Assembly: GCF_003576645.1 (NCBI RefSeq)
Contig: NC_044922.1
Span: 630,535 to 694,534, forward strand
Length of the DNA stretch: 64,000 bases
Source: Ipomoea triloba
Lineage: Eukaryota > Streptophyta > Magnoliopsida > Solanales > Convolvulaceae
Direction: 5' to 3'
This document shows, piece after piece, positions 51,350 to 63,903 of the stretch (position 1 is its first letter; every line of letters starts with the position of its first letter). Under the pieces are notes generated by a model that searched no databases, was not told the origin of the DNA, and worked only from the letters and a program-made list of their open reading frames with translations. Both the position numbers and the translations under genes were made by a program.

Positions 51350-51656
51350 GTAAATGAAAATTGCACTTTTCGTCCCTAAATTATAGGATAATGGTAGAAT
51401 TCATATGAGTATTGGTCATGCTCACTTTTCGTACCTAAGTTATTAACATTGCACTTTTTGTCCTTTCGTACTAACTTTTCGTCTCTGAATTATATTAAAA
51501 TTGAAAATTTTGAACATAATGTTTTATTAATAAATGAACGAAAAGTGCAACATCAATAATAATTTAGGGGACAAAAAGTGAATATGATTAACACTTAGAG
51601 ACAAAATCTACAATTATTTTAGAATTTAAGGACGAAAAATGTAATTCTTTCGTTGG
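51350..51656. mobile_element. MITE inserted in the copy-3 promoter flank
   Basis: Roughly 300 bp with degenerate inverted ends of about 100 bp: aattgcacttttcgtcccta at left, and the complement of aattacatttttcgtcctta at right. Units 1 and 2 lack it at the equivalent place (around ctatatatgattggtgac), so it inserted after the duplication. Confidence 0.65.
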
Positions 51657-52276
51657 TTAATAATCTTTTATTAATAAAATTACCGTTTAACAAAGTGAAA
51701 TTTAAAATAAAATTGTTTTAAATGCAATTACATATGTACTTATTATCATGAAATACGTAGTTTTAATTTTATTAAGTGTGTAATAATAGTATACATGATA
51801 TTGTTTGAATGTTCTATAATTAGGATATAAGACGTTAAGGCTTAACGAACGATAATTCCTCAAGAAAAATAAAATTAGTAAAAATATATAGAAAAAAAAA
51901 GGAAGAAATAATAAGCAAAAGTATTTTAATTTTCATACCAAACACATATATTCTTACTTAATAATTGATTTTAAAATCTATTTTCTCTAATTGCTCAAAA
52001 TATCTTTTCTATTTTCCCAAAATCACCTTAATTAATTCATTGTTATAAAATGCCAATCTTATATGGATCGTCAAATTAATGCATGTACCAGTAATATGAC
52101 ATCATTAAAAGCTGGTAAATACATTCATGTTAGACAACGTTTTACTTATTAAGGTAATCCTACCAAAATGTACGCATGTACTTATGACTAACAATAATGA
52201 TGGAAGATGTACAAAATTATATTTTGTAAAGAAAGAAGGTTTGTTAGGATTAATTAAGCAATGAATTAATGGTGGT

Positions 52277-52480
52277 CACGAGGTCAAACTCGATCGCACC
52301 AGGAATGAGGGCGTCAGGAACCTCAGTACACGTGGAGGAATGAACAAATCCTCCAACCTTAAATTCCCTTGTGCATGGTCTCCACATGTCACACATGGCG
52401 AGGGACCCGCATGTGTTCCCTTTAGCCTCCTACAAGTACCGCATTAATTGTTTGAATGAGAGAGTTTTGGTATCTTCCAT
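52277..52480. other. ~200-bp insertion specific to unit 3
   Basis: Between the blocks atggtggtcacgag and atacatctatatctaactc, which are nearly adjacent in unit 1 (about 35570-35605), unit 3 carries about 200 bp of GC-richer sequence. No TIR or poly-A is seen. It could be an insertion here or a deletion in unit 1. Confidence 0.5.
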
Positions 52481-52900
52481 ACATCTATATCTAACTCGAG
52501 ATCGTCTAACCCACTGTCTCTATTTCTCGAGCTCCAAAACTTAGAGCAAACAACAAACGATCTAAGGTTATATATAAACGATTTAATCTATTATTTGTAC
52601 GTATTTGTGAGAACGATCATATTTACGCATCAATACTTTTTAGTGTATGTTAACCTATAGAAAAATGTTACATCTTTGTTTTTTTAAAAAATGTATGAAA
52701 TAAGATAACATGACCTCACGCTATACCCAACTGTTAAATAAATAAAGACTAATTATATTATCATAGAAAGTGACTACAATATCACTTCATTAAAAAAAAA
52801 AAAAAAAAGTTTTAATGATGTGTTGGATTCTTTACATTTTGATGAAATTAAAGAAGGTTTTAAAAAAAAAATGTTACTTTAATGACCTAATATTGAGACT

Positions 52901-54316
52901 GGTTGATGGTTCAACTTGGTGATTGTGACTAGAAATGAAGTTGGAGGGCACAGGGTGGCGATGAATATGAAATTAATAATGTCTTCTTATCTAAGAGGGT
53001 GTGGGATTGGGGGAGGGGCCAAGGAGGGAATTGTTCAAATACATTTTGTGCTATTGTCCTATTATATGATAATGATAGTTTTGTTAGAGGAATTGTTTTA
53101 AAGTTTTCATAATTATGACCATTTCAAAAAAAACATAAAAATAAAAAAATCGGTTGTTAGCTTTTATATAAATATAAATACATATCTTAAGATAAAAGTT
53201 TAAAAAAAAAAAAAAAAAGAAGATGGAGTATACATTTACTATTTTATGATTTTTATCTATGAAAATTTTCACATTTTCAATAATGTGTGTTAAAAGGGTA
53301 TAATAATAATAATAATAACAATAATAATAATAATATTTTGTAGTATTTATTTTTCGAATGTTGACACAAGAATGACAAGATATGCAAAAATAATATGGTC
53401 AACATTTTCTAAAATAGACATATATTTGTCTCAAGAATTATTATTCAGCATTTACTTAAAAAGTATATTTAAAAAATACTAGTCAAAATTATATTTTTAT
53501 TAGTTATCGTAAAACCAAACTCAAATACTCTATCGTCGTGTAGAATGGGACCGCAAATGGTCAAATACAAATAATAATAAAAACATAAAATAAAATAATT
53601 AAAACAATTAAAACGTGTGGGAAAATGCCAAAATGGGTCAAACCCAACCCAAACTTTTTGGGCCAAAGTAGGCCTATGGGCTTATTTAATATATATATTT
53701 TTTGGAAATATATGAATTTGGAGCATTTTGGACCTTATCTTCCCATGATTGATAGAGCCCATAAGGATATAAATATGAGGGCATTTTGGATAACTGAAAT
53801 GAGAACGTTCGTGAACGTGTTCGCAAACGTTAACGAAAACTAATGAATACTTAACAAACAAACACGAGCACGAACACTCCAAAAATCTTAACAAACGAAC
53901 ACGAACAATCTCCGTTAGTTCATATTCGGTTCGTTAACATCCCTATGCACGGTTAAAGAGCACTAGGCAAAACATTCTCACTAGTAAAAGTCAAACTTCA
54001 TAAGTACGACTCAGACTGAATTTGGATTAAAGGAACCAAAAGATAGATTTAAGATGAGTATATACAACAAATACACTTCCCCACAATAGACTATATAATC
54101 TCTTCATCACTATCTATATCTCCTTTTACAAGTTTAACTATGCCTAAAACATAATATATATGACTATACTGAGCTCCATTATTTCATATCTTCACTCAAG
54201 CAGTGATGTAAAAGCTCGAGATATATAAGTTTACCTCTTTTTATTCCCGCCTTTATACAAAACGACATAATGATGGTTCAATTCGCTGTTCCTGTATCTG
54301 TGCAGTCTGGTTTTTT
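52901..54316. other. Intergenic, with MITE-like fragments
   Basis: AT-rich, with an (AAT)n run at about 53300-53335. A block near 53810-53940 carries repeated gaacgttcgtgaacgtgttc and aacaaacgaacacgaaca units like many degenerate hAT-type plant elements. A related motif occurs near 45110. No gene. Confidence 0.5.
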
Positions 54317-57184
54317 TTAAGCATTCGACGCCATTTCATGGTTCTCGTGAGAAGGAATGCTGTTCTCGTGGCTCATGACTTTCGCTCGAGCATAGAGGCT
54401 TTTATGGTCTTGTGTGGCCTTCTGGAGATGAGTGAACATTTTAACGGAAGACTCTGCAAAATTGGTTAGCTGAGCAAGGAAAGTAGCCAAGCTCGTTTGG
54501 AAACGATCATAACCTGCAATGAAGTCCCCCGAGGCATCTTCTCGTGATGGCGTGATGCCTGGATCACCGCCATTCTCGTGATGGGGAGGGTTAGCACCCT
54601 TGGCTTGATTTTTCTCGTGGCGGGGCAAGAAACGAGTGACTTCAGCTGCTAAGCTCTTCGTGGCATCAACCACGTCTTTCGTAGGTAAAGACTCGAACAT
54701 GTCCATCCAGACACTACAGATGACATATATGGGTGGACCGACAGCTTTTCGGGCAGGTATTAGCAGACTCCTTTTCTTCTTGGAAGATTTATCTTCAAAA
54801 AATACACACTTCAAGAGCCACGTATTAATCGCTTCCACGTACGTTTTCTGAGCTCCTATCCACTTCATAAAGCTCGAGGATAGCGAAATCAGCTCGTTTT
54901 CAAGGTTGATGATAGTCTGCCGGTGTGAATCTGAATTTATCGAGACCTTGATGTTCCCGGGGGAATGCGCTATCGATACAACGTGGAGCTGAAGTTTGTG
55001 GCAATCGAGCATCGTTTCCCACATTCTCCTTAATCTGCATAAAATCGACTTCAAAACCCTAACAGAAAACCTCGAGTTCTAAAATCTGAAGATCCAAATA
55101 AGACAGCATATAAAATCAAGGTCTAGTTTATCTATCCAATGAAGATATCTTACATCATATATTCGAGATAAAGTTTAATGACTGATTAAGTAAACGAGGA
55201 GGCATACCCTTCAATCAATTCCTCCAGCTGAGGTTGAAGTTCTTTGTCTCTCAATTCCTCGATTTTCCTCGAGATGGAGTTGATTCTGTGGATGGCAACG
55301 CCAATTCTCGAGTGCAGATCCTTCACCACAGCCCGTACTTTATCAATCTTTCGTGAACTTTCTCCCTTCGATTCTAGCTGTCTAAGCACCTTGCGCCTCG
55401 AATCATATATACTTCTGACCATCTCACAAGCCTTAAATCAAGAAATTTATATTTAGAAACAACAAACGAAGCTCTTATGTAGATATACTAGTAAACAAGT
55501 GCATCTCGAATTCTCGAATTCTCGATTCTCGAGCATATATGATCAACATATACCTTAACTTCGTCATAAAGCTTCTTCTCCCAAGCAAACAGCCGATCTA
55601 AGGTCGAAGCATGACTCCCCGAATTCATACAGAAGTTATCAAAAAGGTTGTTCGAGATATCTTCAGCATCGTCTGCTGAGTTCACACCAAGTGGATTTCT
55701 GGATGATGAAGAACGTGATGATGTGGTCCGGTGCCAAGTCAGATACTTAACAGAGGCATGAGGAGGTTCTGAAAAGCGAATAAAAGAATTCGGTGAAGTA
55801 TATCAAAAGTTAAGACACTTCATAGCTCGAGGCACGAAGAAATGCTACAAGTAATAGAAAATTAAGAGGTGGCCCACCTTCGGGAACTTGGCTAGGATCT
55901 TCACTGCAAGAGAAACAAGATTTTAACAATGTTTTTGATATTAAACCACCTGCGAAGATATAATAATACCTTTCATTAAACGGTTTCTCAAGCTTGGAAA
56001 GTAATAAATTGCCAAGAAAAGATTAGGAAAAAAAGGTAACATTGGATCTGTTAGTTAGTTCACACTTCTTTTACTGAAGATCATATCTATCTGGTGATAA
56101 ATTTAATTCCTTTAATGAATGTGAGGAGAGATAAAGGAGGGGATGGAGTACTTTCTCTCCCGGGGAAAATTGGACGAAAATGGAATTTATTTGCTTCCAG
56201 CATCCGGGGTACTTCTCGTCCAGAATCTGAGGCCTTAATGAAGAGGAGCTCGATATCTTTCATGCTGGAAAGGAAGTCCTTTGGAGCAACCTTATTTTCG
56301 ATATTGTTTTCTCTTCCCGGTGTTGTTGTCACACCATTCCCTACTACTCCCGAAGATTGACGTCTTAACGGTGACAGATTAGGCAAATTGCTCTCCCCTT
56401 TCAAAGAATGGGCTTCTGACACCTCACTGGCAGCATTTTCCGTTGTCCTATTAACATTTTCGAAGCTTCGAACCAATGTTTCTGTAGGAGGCTCGTCAAA
56501 TTCATCGTCTGACTCGTGAGACTCAACCATTCTAGGGGAGGAAAAATTCTGTTCTTCATCTTCCAACAGAGAGGCCCCGTGATTCTCCCCGTAATGTCCA
56601 GTCTCAGTTGCATTCTCTCTCGTTTCTTTCGGGGAAAAATGATTGCCAGATGCATGACCATGATCAAGACCAAAAAAGTCCCATTCTGGAGCTTCTAACG
56701 AGACGGGAGGAGTTTCTGATAGTGATGCTTCAGGCTTCCCGGGGCTCTGAGGGTTGTTGGAAGTAACGGATACAGTAACCGGGACAACGGGGATTTCTTC
56801 AACTTTCCTCGAAAACGTACCTCTAAACTTCATGTGATTTGCATGGAATCTTGCAGAGGTGGGAGGTGAAGGGGACGGGAATATATTCTGAGATGCATCC
56901 ACACGTTGTGAGATAGAAGGGGAAGAGAACGAGAACTGGGAAGGAGACTTTCCCCCGGGTAATGCAAGTGGCTGAGGTATAACATTGGTCGAAGTATAGA
57001 TCGAAGCTTCGGGTTCAACAAACTTTCTTAAATCAGTTCCAGCGATTTTCAACGCCTCTATGTAAGCAATATGAGTAGCTGCTAAAAAACACCTCCCATC
57101 GAGTGCTTGTCGAACGTACTTTTTCCGCTCACGACAGAGCTGTAACGCCTTATCTTCTTCGATTTTAGAACTCACACCCCCCAT
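54317..57184 (-). CDS. DUF630/DUF632 protein, NRG2-like (753 aa)
   Basis: Plant-specific family; the named Arabidopsis member NRG2 is a positive regulator of nitrate signalling, but most paralogues are uncharacterised. Exons 56152-57184, 55878-55949, 55554-55768, 55208-55431 and 54317-55034 join in phase. N-terminus: MGGVSSKIEEDKALQLCRER with a Gly2 that fits N-myristoylation, then YVRQALDGRCFLAATHIAYI and LRKFVEPEA (DUF630). The middle is Ser/Pro-rich and acidic, with PEWDFFGLD and ESDDEFDEPP. The C-terminal DUF632 region starts KDFLSSMKDIELLFIKASDS, goes through CFSCSEDPSQVPEEP, VKYLTWHRT and STLDRLFAWEKKLYDEVK, and contains long predicted coiled-coil stretches (RRKVLRQLESKGESSRKIDK). The 72-bp exon 2 was placed from the KSCFSCSEDPSQVPE motif. 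Membrane or nuclear location is not decidable from sequence. Confidence 0.92.
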
Positions 57185-58500
57185 TAAACAACCCCGAAAA
57201 GGACTACTCGGTCATGTAACTGAACAGCAACTTCTTCACAATATAAACCACTCCCGTTGCAATTCAAACACCCAAAGATCATCAATGTATTACCAATTGG
57301 ATCCTGAACAAAAACCAATGCAATAAACATAATGGAAGCAATATTTAGTAACAATCTCACGCTAAATCACAAAGAACAATAATCAAAAGGCAAGGCTCCA
57401 TTTGGCATGTTAGAATCGCAATATGCTGAAATGGAACGAGAGCCAGAATAAAATGGAAAAAGGGCATATTATTCAATTAAAGTTAGCTTGATCATATAAG
57501 GAAATAGAAATTTGATTCTTTGTTCAATGCTAATTGCCATTCCCGGCCTCCATACGGTGAAGGAAAAAAGTACACAATTAGGGTAACCCAGCCAAATTGG
57601 TCAGGCTATTAACTTAGTAACCACAAGGTTACAAGTTCAACTCCCAACGGGAATGGCCTATTAGCCTTCTTGATTTGAGCCAGCCAGCTATAGGGCTACG
57701 GTCACAAAGCGAGGTTTACCCAGTGCACAACTTAACGAGGATTCCTAAAGAATCTCAAATGGGCATCATAAACATGGAAAGTAATTAGAACAGCTTTGCA
57801 ATTTTCTTTTAACCTCAATCCATCTGCAGCAAAGACAACCTAAGCCAGAAATTTGATTTCCAAGTGTATTGTCCATAGGATGTTTATCAGAACACAAATC
57901 CTCAGAAAATGACCACAAAGGTTGCTCAACAGAGCAGACAAATTGAATCAAGGCTGGGAAAACAGCAATCCTTCACAACAACTAAACCTAGAAACTCAAG
58001 TCTTGAGACAAATCCTATGAAGATTCACATCCAATTCTAGCTCTTAATTCCTAAACAACCACATAAAAACACAATGCCCAGTAAAACCCATCACATTTTC
58101 ACCATACAAAATGTGAGTAGAATTAACCATCAACCAAGAACTGAGCTTCATTCCAAACCCATCACAAAAATGAGGGAACTACCCAGAAAACAGAAGGCCA
58201 ATACCCAGACTTTTAAGGTTAAAAAGATGCAATTTTTGAACAGGAAATCAAGATCAGCTCAAATCCAACACAAAAAGCTACAAACTTTAAGCAAATCAGC
58301 ACACAAAAAGAAGAACAAAAAGAACACTAACCACCAAAAGATTACCCCAAAAAAAAATCTGGGTAATGGAAGCAGTACCTGATGGATTCAAGAAAAGTGA
58401 AAATGGAGCAAAATCTTGGAATTCAGAGAGGAAGAGCCCCCCTTCCCCTCCCAGATAGTGAGACCCAGCTAGCCAGAATATTTATCTTTTTCTAGAGAGA
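57185..58500 (-). promoter_or_regulatory. 5' leader region of the NRG2-like gene, with probable UTR intron
   Basis: A donor-like AG|GTACTG (minus strand, about 58377) follows a possible first non-coding exon (58380-58480). The span down to the ATG has no coding exon. It contains a SINE (57575-57740). Confidence 0.45.
57575..57740 (+). mobile_element. SINE (Au-like, tRNA-derived)
   Basis: It contains gccaaattggtcaggc, an A/B-box pair with ggttacaagttcaactccca, then ggcctattagccttcttga and gcgaggtttacccagtgcac, the order seen in widespread plant Au-type SINEs. Related 3' pieces lie near 18840-18900 and 60140-60200. Confidence 0.6.
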
Positions 58501-60531
58501 TTCTTTAGTCTTTACAGATTTGGGTGTGCCCCCATACATGTGTAGTGTTTAAAGAGAGACAGATAGAGGAGAGAGAATGGAGAACCAAATCCATCCATCC
58601 ATCCATGCAGAAGAATATAGCAAAAGGCGTTTGCAGTGTATACTATTCTGAGGAGGAAGACAAAGAAGTCGGTGTTGGACTGCCCGGGCCCCACTCCGGC
58701 CACCTAAAGTTCCACTTTACCAACTCAACGATCGCTAGTGTAACCGTTCTTTCACTTCTTTGGATGAAATCTCGATCATCTTTTCACTTTCACTATCAAA
58801 AATTCCAATTTCATTTACTTCTTTACTACTGTGTTTGTTTAATTGGTGTTGTGTTCTTGAAGATTTTGCATTAGGAATTAGGAATATAATCATCATAAAT
58901 CCACCAAAAAGTTAGCTTTTATACCATACCACATCTCTAATTTAAGATCCAAGACAAAGGTTAAAATATTATATAATTAATTAATATATAACTTATCAAT
59001 GGGGTGGGCGGTTCGGGCTTCAGTTCAATTTTTTCCAATTTCAGCTTTGATTTTAAAAAATTAAACCATTCGATTTAGTATTAGAGTTCAATTTTGTTTC
59101 AGCTCGAATTTAATTCAGTTAAATTAAGTTATCAACACCGTCTCGATTGAATTAGCCACACAAAATCTTTTTGATACATTTTATCTTTTTTATTAATATA
59201 ATTTGTAAGTTATTACACATGTGTGAGGTTTACTCAGTACAAATAAATAATGTTTTAATCTTCACAAATAAAATAGTTAAATTAACCATCATTAATTTCC
59301 CCGCAAAAAAGTAAAATAGTTTACTGTTTCTTGTTTTAAACAATTGGTGAATTGCACATGGTGTTGTACCATGATCATCAATTTCATGTGATGCGATACA
59401 ACAAAGAAAATATGGACAAATAGTCGTGTCATATTTGTCTCAACTTTTACACCAATCATTAAACCCACAATCACATTTGTAATATACTGAAAATATATTT
59501 TTAATAATACTATAGAACTCTGTCAAAAATAAATATTTAATACATTAAAATGAACGTTTAATATATTAAAAAGAAATATTTATCAATAATTTATCTTATA
59601 AGTTACAATATAAACCATGATTCACAATATAATGACTTTTTACGACAACTCAATCCTCCTGAATAGAAATTTGCTTTTCATCTGAAAGCAATTTTTTCTT
59701 TTTAAAGAATACTACTAATTCTCTAAACAAAATGAATTTCATTTGAGGTGACGTGTTTAATAAATTGACTAACCAAATTAGATAATTATTGATTAAAAGA
59801 CTAATTTAAACAAAATGTATTCCTTCTAAAAGAGTGGTAGCATTTTTTTTTTTGGACAATGGACAAAATGCTGACAATGATTCTGCTTTTTGAAAGCAGG
59901 GATGTATTAGCATTATTAGTTAAGGAGTCTTCACTTTTTCATTGGTTAAATCCATTATTAGACTATGTAAAAATATTTAACTTAATCTGCTACATTTGAA
60001 ATAATAAAATCATGTAAAAATATATATTATAATCACAATTTCGACTTCAATATATCCCCTAAACACATTTTAGGTTTTCAACACCATTGGCGAGGTTTTC
60101 AACACCATTGGCGATGAAAACTTACCAATACTACTCGAAGGTATGTACAAGTAAACTCTGCTTGTGTAATAACCTGCAAATAAGCATAAAAGGTAAACCG
60201 CACTAAAAGACATTGTGTGACAGATTCGACCGAAGGGGTATTGACAATAATCAAACTCGTGAATATTTAAGTATGAGAATTATGTTTCACCCACTCGGTC
60301 AATCCTTTCGAGACAATTACTTCATGAATATGGAATAGCTGAATTGATTGGTTTTGTGTTAGATTGATATTGTACACAAGTAGCATGCTGCTAACCCTAC
60401 ATAGTTGAACAGATATGGATGCTCATTAATAGTACAATGAACAAAAATTTTACAATGAACTTTCCATTACTTAAGGTTCAAATGTACACTAATTCTTAAC
60501 ACTCAGCAAGAAGAGGATGTTGACTTAAACC
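58501..60531. other. Intergenic
   Basis: AT-rich. It contains a direct 21-bp duplication (gttttcaacaccattggcga, about 60074 and 60095), followed by a SINE-like fragment (60135-60250) with ggtaaaccgcac and agattcgaccgaag. No gene seen. Confidence 0.55.
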
Positions 60532-62762
60532 TCACAGTGCAATTATTTTTCTGTGTAGATGGTCTCCAGCCGAACCGGCTTCTCCATCATGATCGTGATC
60601 GTGGAATATGAGCGTTAAGATTCCAACCAAGCATAGAACCGAACCTACGAGGAGCTTGTCATAGCGCTCCACCCAATGGAACTTGAGCTGACTTGCACCG
60701 TAAAATGAGAGTGCCACCAGCGAGGTCATTACTGTTATGGTGCTGAACATTCAAATAGCATTCATGAGCTTCAGAAGTTTTCAGATCTCAAACAAGTGCA
60801 CAGAGGGACTATAGGAAAATTCATGATAAAGCCAAGAAAAACAGACTATAAATCCTAATCTAGTCATAATGTTCTCAGAATACATATACGCTATCAATTT
60901 ACATGGCGCGTGTATTTGTGAAGTCATAAAATCTTTGATATATTGCATTAGAGAGTTTGAACCACAAATATCTATTCTTGACAGTCTCTTGAGCCTGATT
61001 GTCATTCAACGATAAGATACATTTTGCAGTATCAAAAACTACTCTTAAAGATTGACAAATCATGAACAAAAAGAAAACGAAATCAATGAGGTAATGACAT
61101 ACCTGAATAGAAGAACTATTATGGCAAGCACCATCATGGAAGATGAATTTCCAACAGCGAGAAATACAGGCAGAGTGGTTGCACAAGGAGACAAAGCAGG
61201 CACAAGAACAAGCCCAGCCACAGCCATTTTTTCCATGGGTTGGTTGTGTGAATGGCTATGACCACCCTTTCCAGTGAGATACAAGATGATGTAACTTCCA
61301 CCAAGAAATATGAGCAACAAAGAAGCAAGTTTATGCACAGTTTCCTCCCCAGCAATAGTGTTAGATATGGTGATTGCAGTTATGCCAAGAAGTGAAGTTG
61401 ACAATACGTGCAAAACTGCCCCGAGTGCAGCTGTAATAAAAGATGGAGTCACCATTATCATTACAACTAATAAGTAGAAAGAAATATTCAATGAAACTGA
61501 ACTTCATTTATAAAACTCTTTTGAGGTTTAAGATCTCTGTGTTGGAGGCTACCAGTCTTTGGCTCAAAAAATCAGGCATAAATAAAGAGAACATTAGAAC
61601 AAAAAGTCAAAAACGAACTCAAACTCTAGAATGAATACTCCATAGCATCGTGTTCCTCAAAGACATTGAAAATTCAGTTGCCATCAAAGCAAATAAGAAA
61701 TTTGATTTGCGGATTGGTGGATTATCTTGCTGAACATTTAAATACAGATTGCACATATATGATGGATTATGTTGTCAAAGATTTAAACACAGAATGTGGC
61801 ATTTGACTATTAATATGAAATACACAGAACTCATTCCTTTTGATGAAAACCTAATAGATATCAGCTAGAGCAAGGTTAGCTCTGGTGTTGTCTACAACTG
61901 ATCAAGATAGTCTAATGTTACGAAGGATAGTAACTGTAAGATAGCAAAAACTTCCACCATTAAAAGCTAGAAAGTTAACCAATTATGCACTGCTGAGGCG
62001 AACCAAACACCTAAATACGCTCATAAAATAAAGATGGATCGACGCAAAGATGTTAGCATGAAATTCTTCCCTAATGGATAACTTTTGCATTAGTATAACA
62101 ACAGGCAAAAGAAACATTAAAACTTTAAGTTACGTGTAAAGAGAAGGCAGAATATGGATACCATGTTAATATTAAAGCAGTTCCTCTGAAATCACACACG
62201 AAAACAATCATAGTCCCTCAGCATTTGAAAATTTTCTAGTAAAAAGCTCAAATCTGCTCATGACTTGACACACATAAATGCATTGCCAGAAACCTGAGCA
62301 TGTAACAGGGCTCACAAACCAAATCGAAGTTCTTCAACATAACAAAAAAACAATGGTCTAGTTTGCTCTAGATTTGATCTGTATTCCAAACTACGCAATC
62401 TAATCTCATCTGTATTTATTTACCATATAAATATAAATTTTGGAGAAAAAACAAGCAAACAAATATGACAAATTTCCACTAAACATTTGAGCAAGCAAAT
62501 TGACGCAGCCACGCAGATCTGAACCGTAAACTTACATGAAAACAAAAAATGCATTAAAATTTAGAAGAAAAATAAAAAAAAGCGTGTATGGAGGTGGATA
62601 CTAACTGACGATGAGGGTACGGGAGAGAGTCCATTTCTGAGCGCGGCCGACGATGGAGAACGGCAGCCAGTGGGTAGGAATGAAGGAATGCAGCAACGAG
62701 ACGGTGGCGATGCCGCCGATGGTGGACAGATCTCCGGCGGTGAAACCTCCTCCGCTCTCCAT
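60532..62762 (-). CDS. Small polytopic membrane protein, NiCoT/UreH-like (231 aa)
   Basis: Three exons, 62606-62762, 61103-61430 and 60532-60742, join in phase. The protein begins MESGGGFTAGDLSTIGGIAT and has about six hydrophobic segments. Segment 1 carries VSLLHSFIPTHWLPF, with His residues placed as in NiCoT/UreH/RcnA-type transporters. Segments 2-3 carry ALGAVLHVLSTSLLGITA and KLASLLLIFLGGSYIILYL. A His-rich loop follows (GGHSHSHNQP), then VLVPALSPCATTLPVFLA and VMTSLVALSFYGASQL. The tail has a second acidic/His cluster (FHDHDHDGEAG). The pattern suggests transport or handling of a divalent metal, but substrate and membrane are not established. An in-frame ATG at 62846 would add 28 residues of non-conserved sequence; I prefer the second ATG. 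Intron 1 is 1.18 kb. Confidence 0.8.
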
Positions 62763-63862
62763 TTCTGTCCCTATATACCTTAAAATTGAGAGCTGAGAAA
62801 GAGGATTGAGGAAGTGGGATTGAATTGCAACAAATTGGGAAGGCAAATCCTTCGATTAGCAATTTGCAAATTTAAATTCGTGAGAAATTAAAGAGATCAT
62901 TTCTCATGCCAAAATCTCGTATTTAATCCTCACAGTATATATACCATATATAAAAGTTTATCTAATTACCAACCTAACTCGGGTGGCCCTGGTTGGCTGG
63001 TTCGGTTTAACCAAAGGTTTAAAATAAAAAATCTACCTATGCAATTCGTGAATCAAATTAAACTGTAATTGTTCACATGTGCAGCTCAGTTTATTACAGG
63101 AGATAATAACTTCTCAAAGTGAGGCATTTCTTGTGCCAACGAGATTCAACCTTGTAATTATACAAAAGATTATGTAAGATTTTTTAAAATGTTCAATGAT
63201 TGTTTACAAAATTATTATGTAAGATGTTTTTAAAATGTTCAATGATTATTTACAAAATAGTATTTTGTTTACAAAATAGTATTCCGTATCTGTTTGATTC
63301 TATGACCACTCATTTAGAATGATAACAAAAATATCATCACACTATATAATAATTGTTTACTTAATAGTCTTAATGTGCAAGTTTACAAATATAGAATTTT
63401 AGGAGATGAGAAACTCCACAACCACACACTATCTGAAAGTGATGGTGTTGCACTAAAAAAAAACCTATACAACATGATTTTGAATTAACAAGAATTAAAC
63501 TCTCAAATCCACTCCTTTCAGGGCACATTAATTGATCACATTAACATGAATTTGAATTAATTAAAATGAAAAGATGTATCATGTATGGATAGCTTCACAT
63601 CAATAGAAGGGATTTCAAACATAGCCAAGAGTTGTATGCAAAACTTGGGAATAAACAAGAAAAGCCAACTTCATTACATAGACACAAAAACATAATTCAT
63701 AGATGAGACAAACATCCAAAACCTTCTAAGCATTCGCATAAAATGGTTTGTATAAACTACACACTAACATAGTAGAACAAAAATTAGAATGACAATCTCA
63801 GTTTCTGGTGAAATTAAGAAATATCACATTAAGATTACGGCAACCGACCATTGAGTGCCATC
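62763..63862. other. Intergenic
   Basis: AT-rich. The sequence atgtaagatttttaaaatgttcaatgattgtttac-type occurs as a direct ~50-bp duplication near 63170-63260. No gene seen before the exon at 63863. Confidence 0.5.
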
Positions 63863-63903
63863 TTACTGCTCGCTTGGCATGCTCTTGATAATGTCAGAAT
63901 CCC
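63863..63903 (-). CDS. Probable last coding exon of a gene beyond the window
   Basis: After an acceptor (TTGCAG) the minus strand reads GG|GAT... to give DSDIIKSMPSEQ and a TAA stop at 63863-63865. Strong acceptor and a plausible 3' UTR to the left. Another frame is also open for 22 codons, and I cannot name the protein. Confidence 0.35.

Larger units (their letters stand above)
48350..52900 (-). repeat. EIL segmental duplication, unit 3 (inverted)
   Basis: Holds EIL copy 3 with its 3' flank (48350-48524), 5' leader (50277-51150) and promoter flank to about 52900, all on the minus strand. The far flank (about 52480-52900) is the reverse complement of 35165-35600, for example the tagaaagtgactacaatatc block against gtgactttctatgataat. 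With unit 1 it forms a large inverted repeat with a spacer of about 9.5 kb that contains unit 2. Confidence 0.8.

Noticed and set aside
62554..62862. Arg/His-rich minus-strand frame of 102 codons
   Set aside because: It overlaps exon 1 of the NiCoT/UreH-like gene in another frame.
63838..63903. Alternative reading of the last exon (22 codons, GILTLSRACQ...)
   Set aside because: It is open, but less protein-like than DSDIIKSMPSEQ; neither can be proven without the upstream exons.
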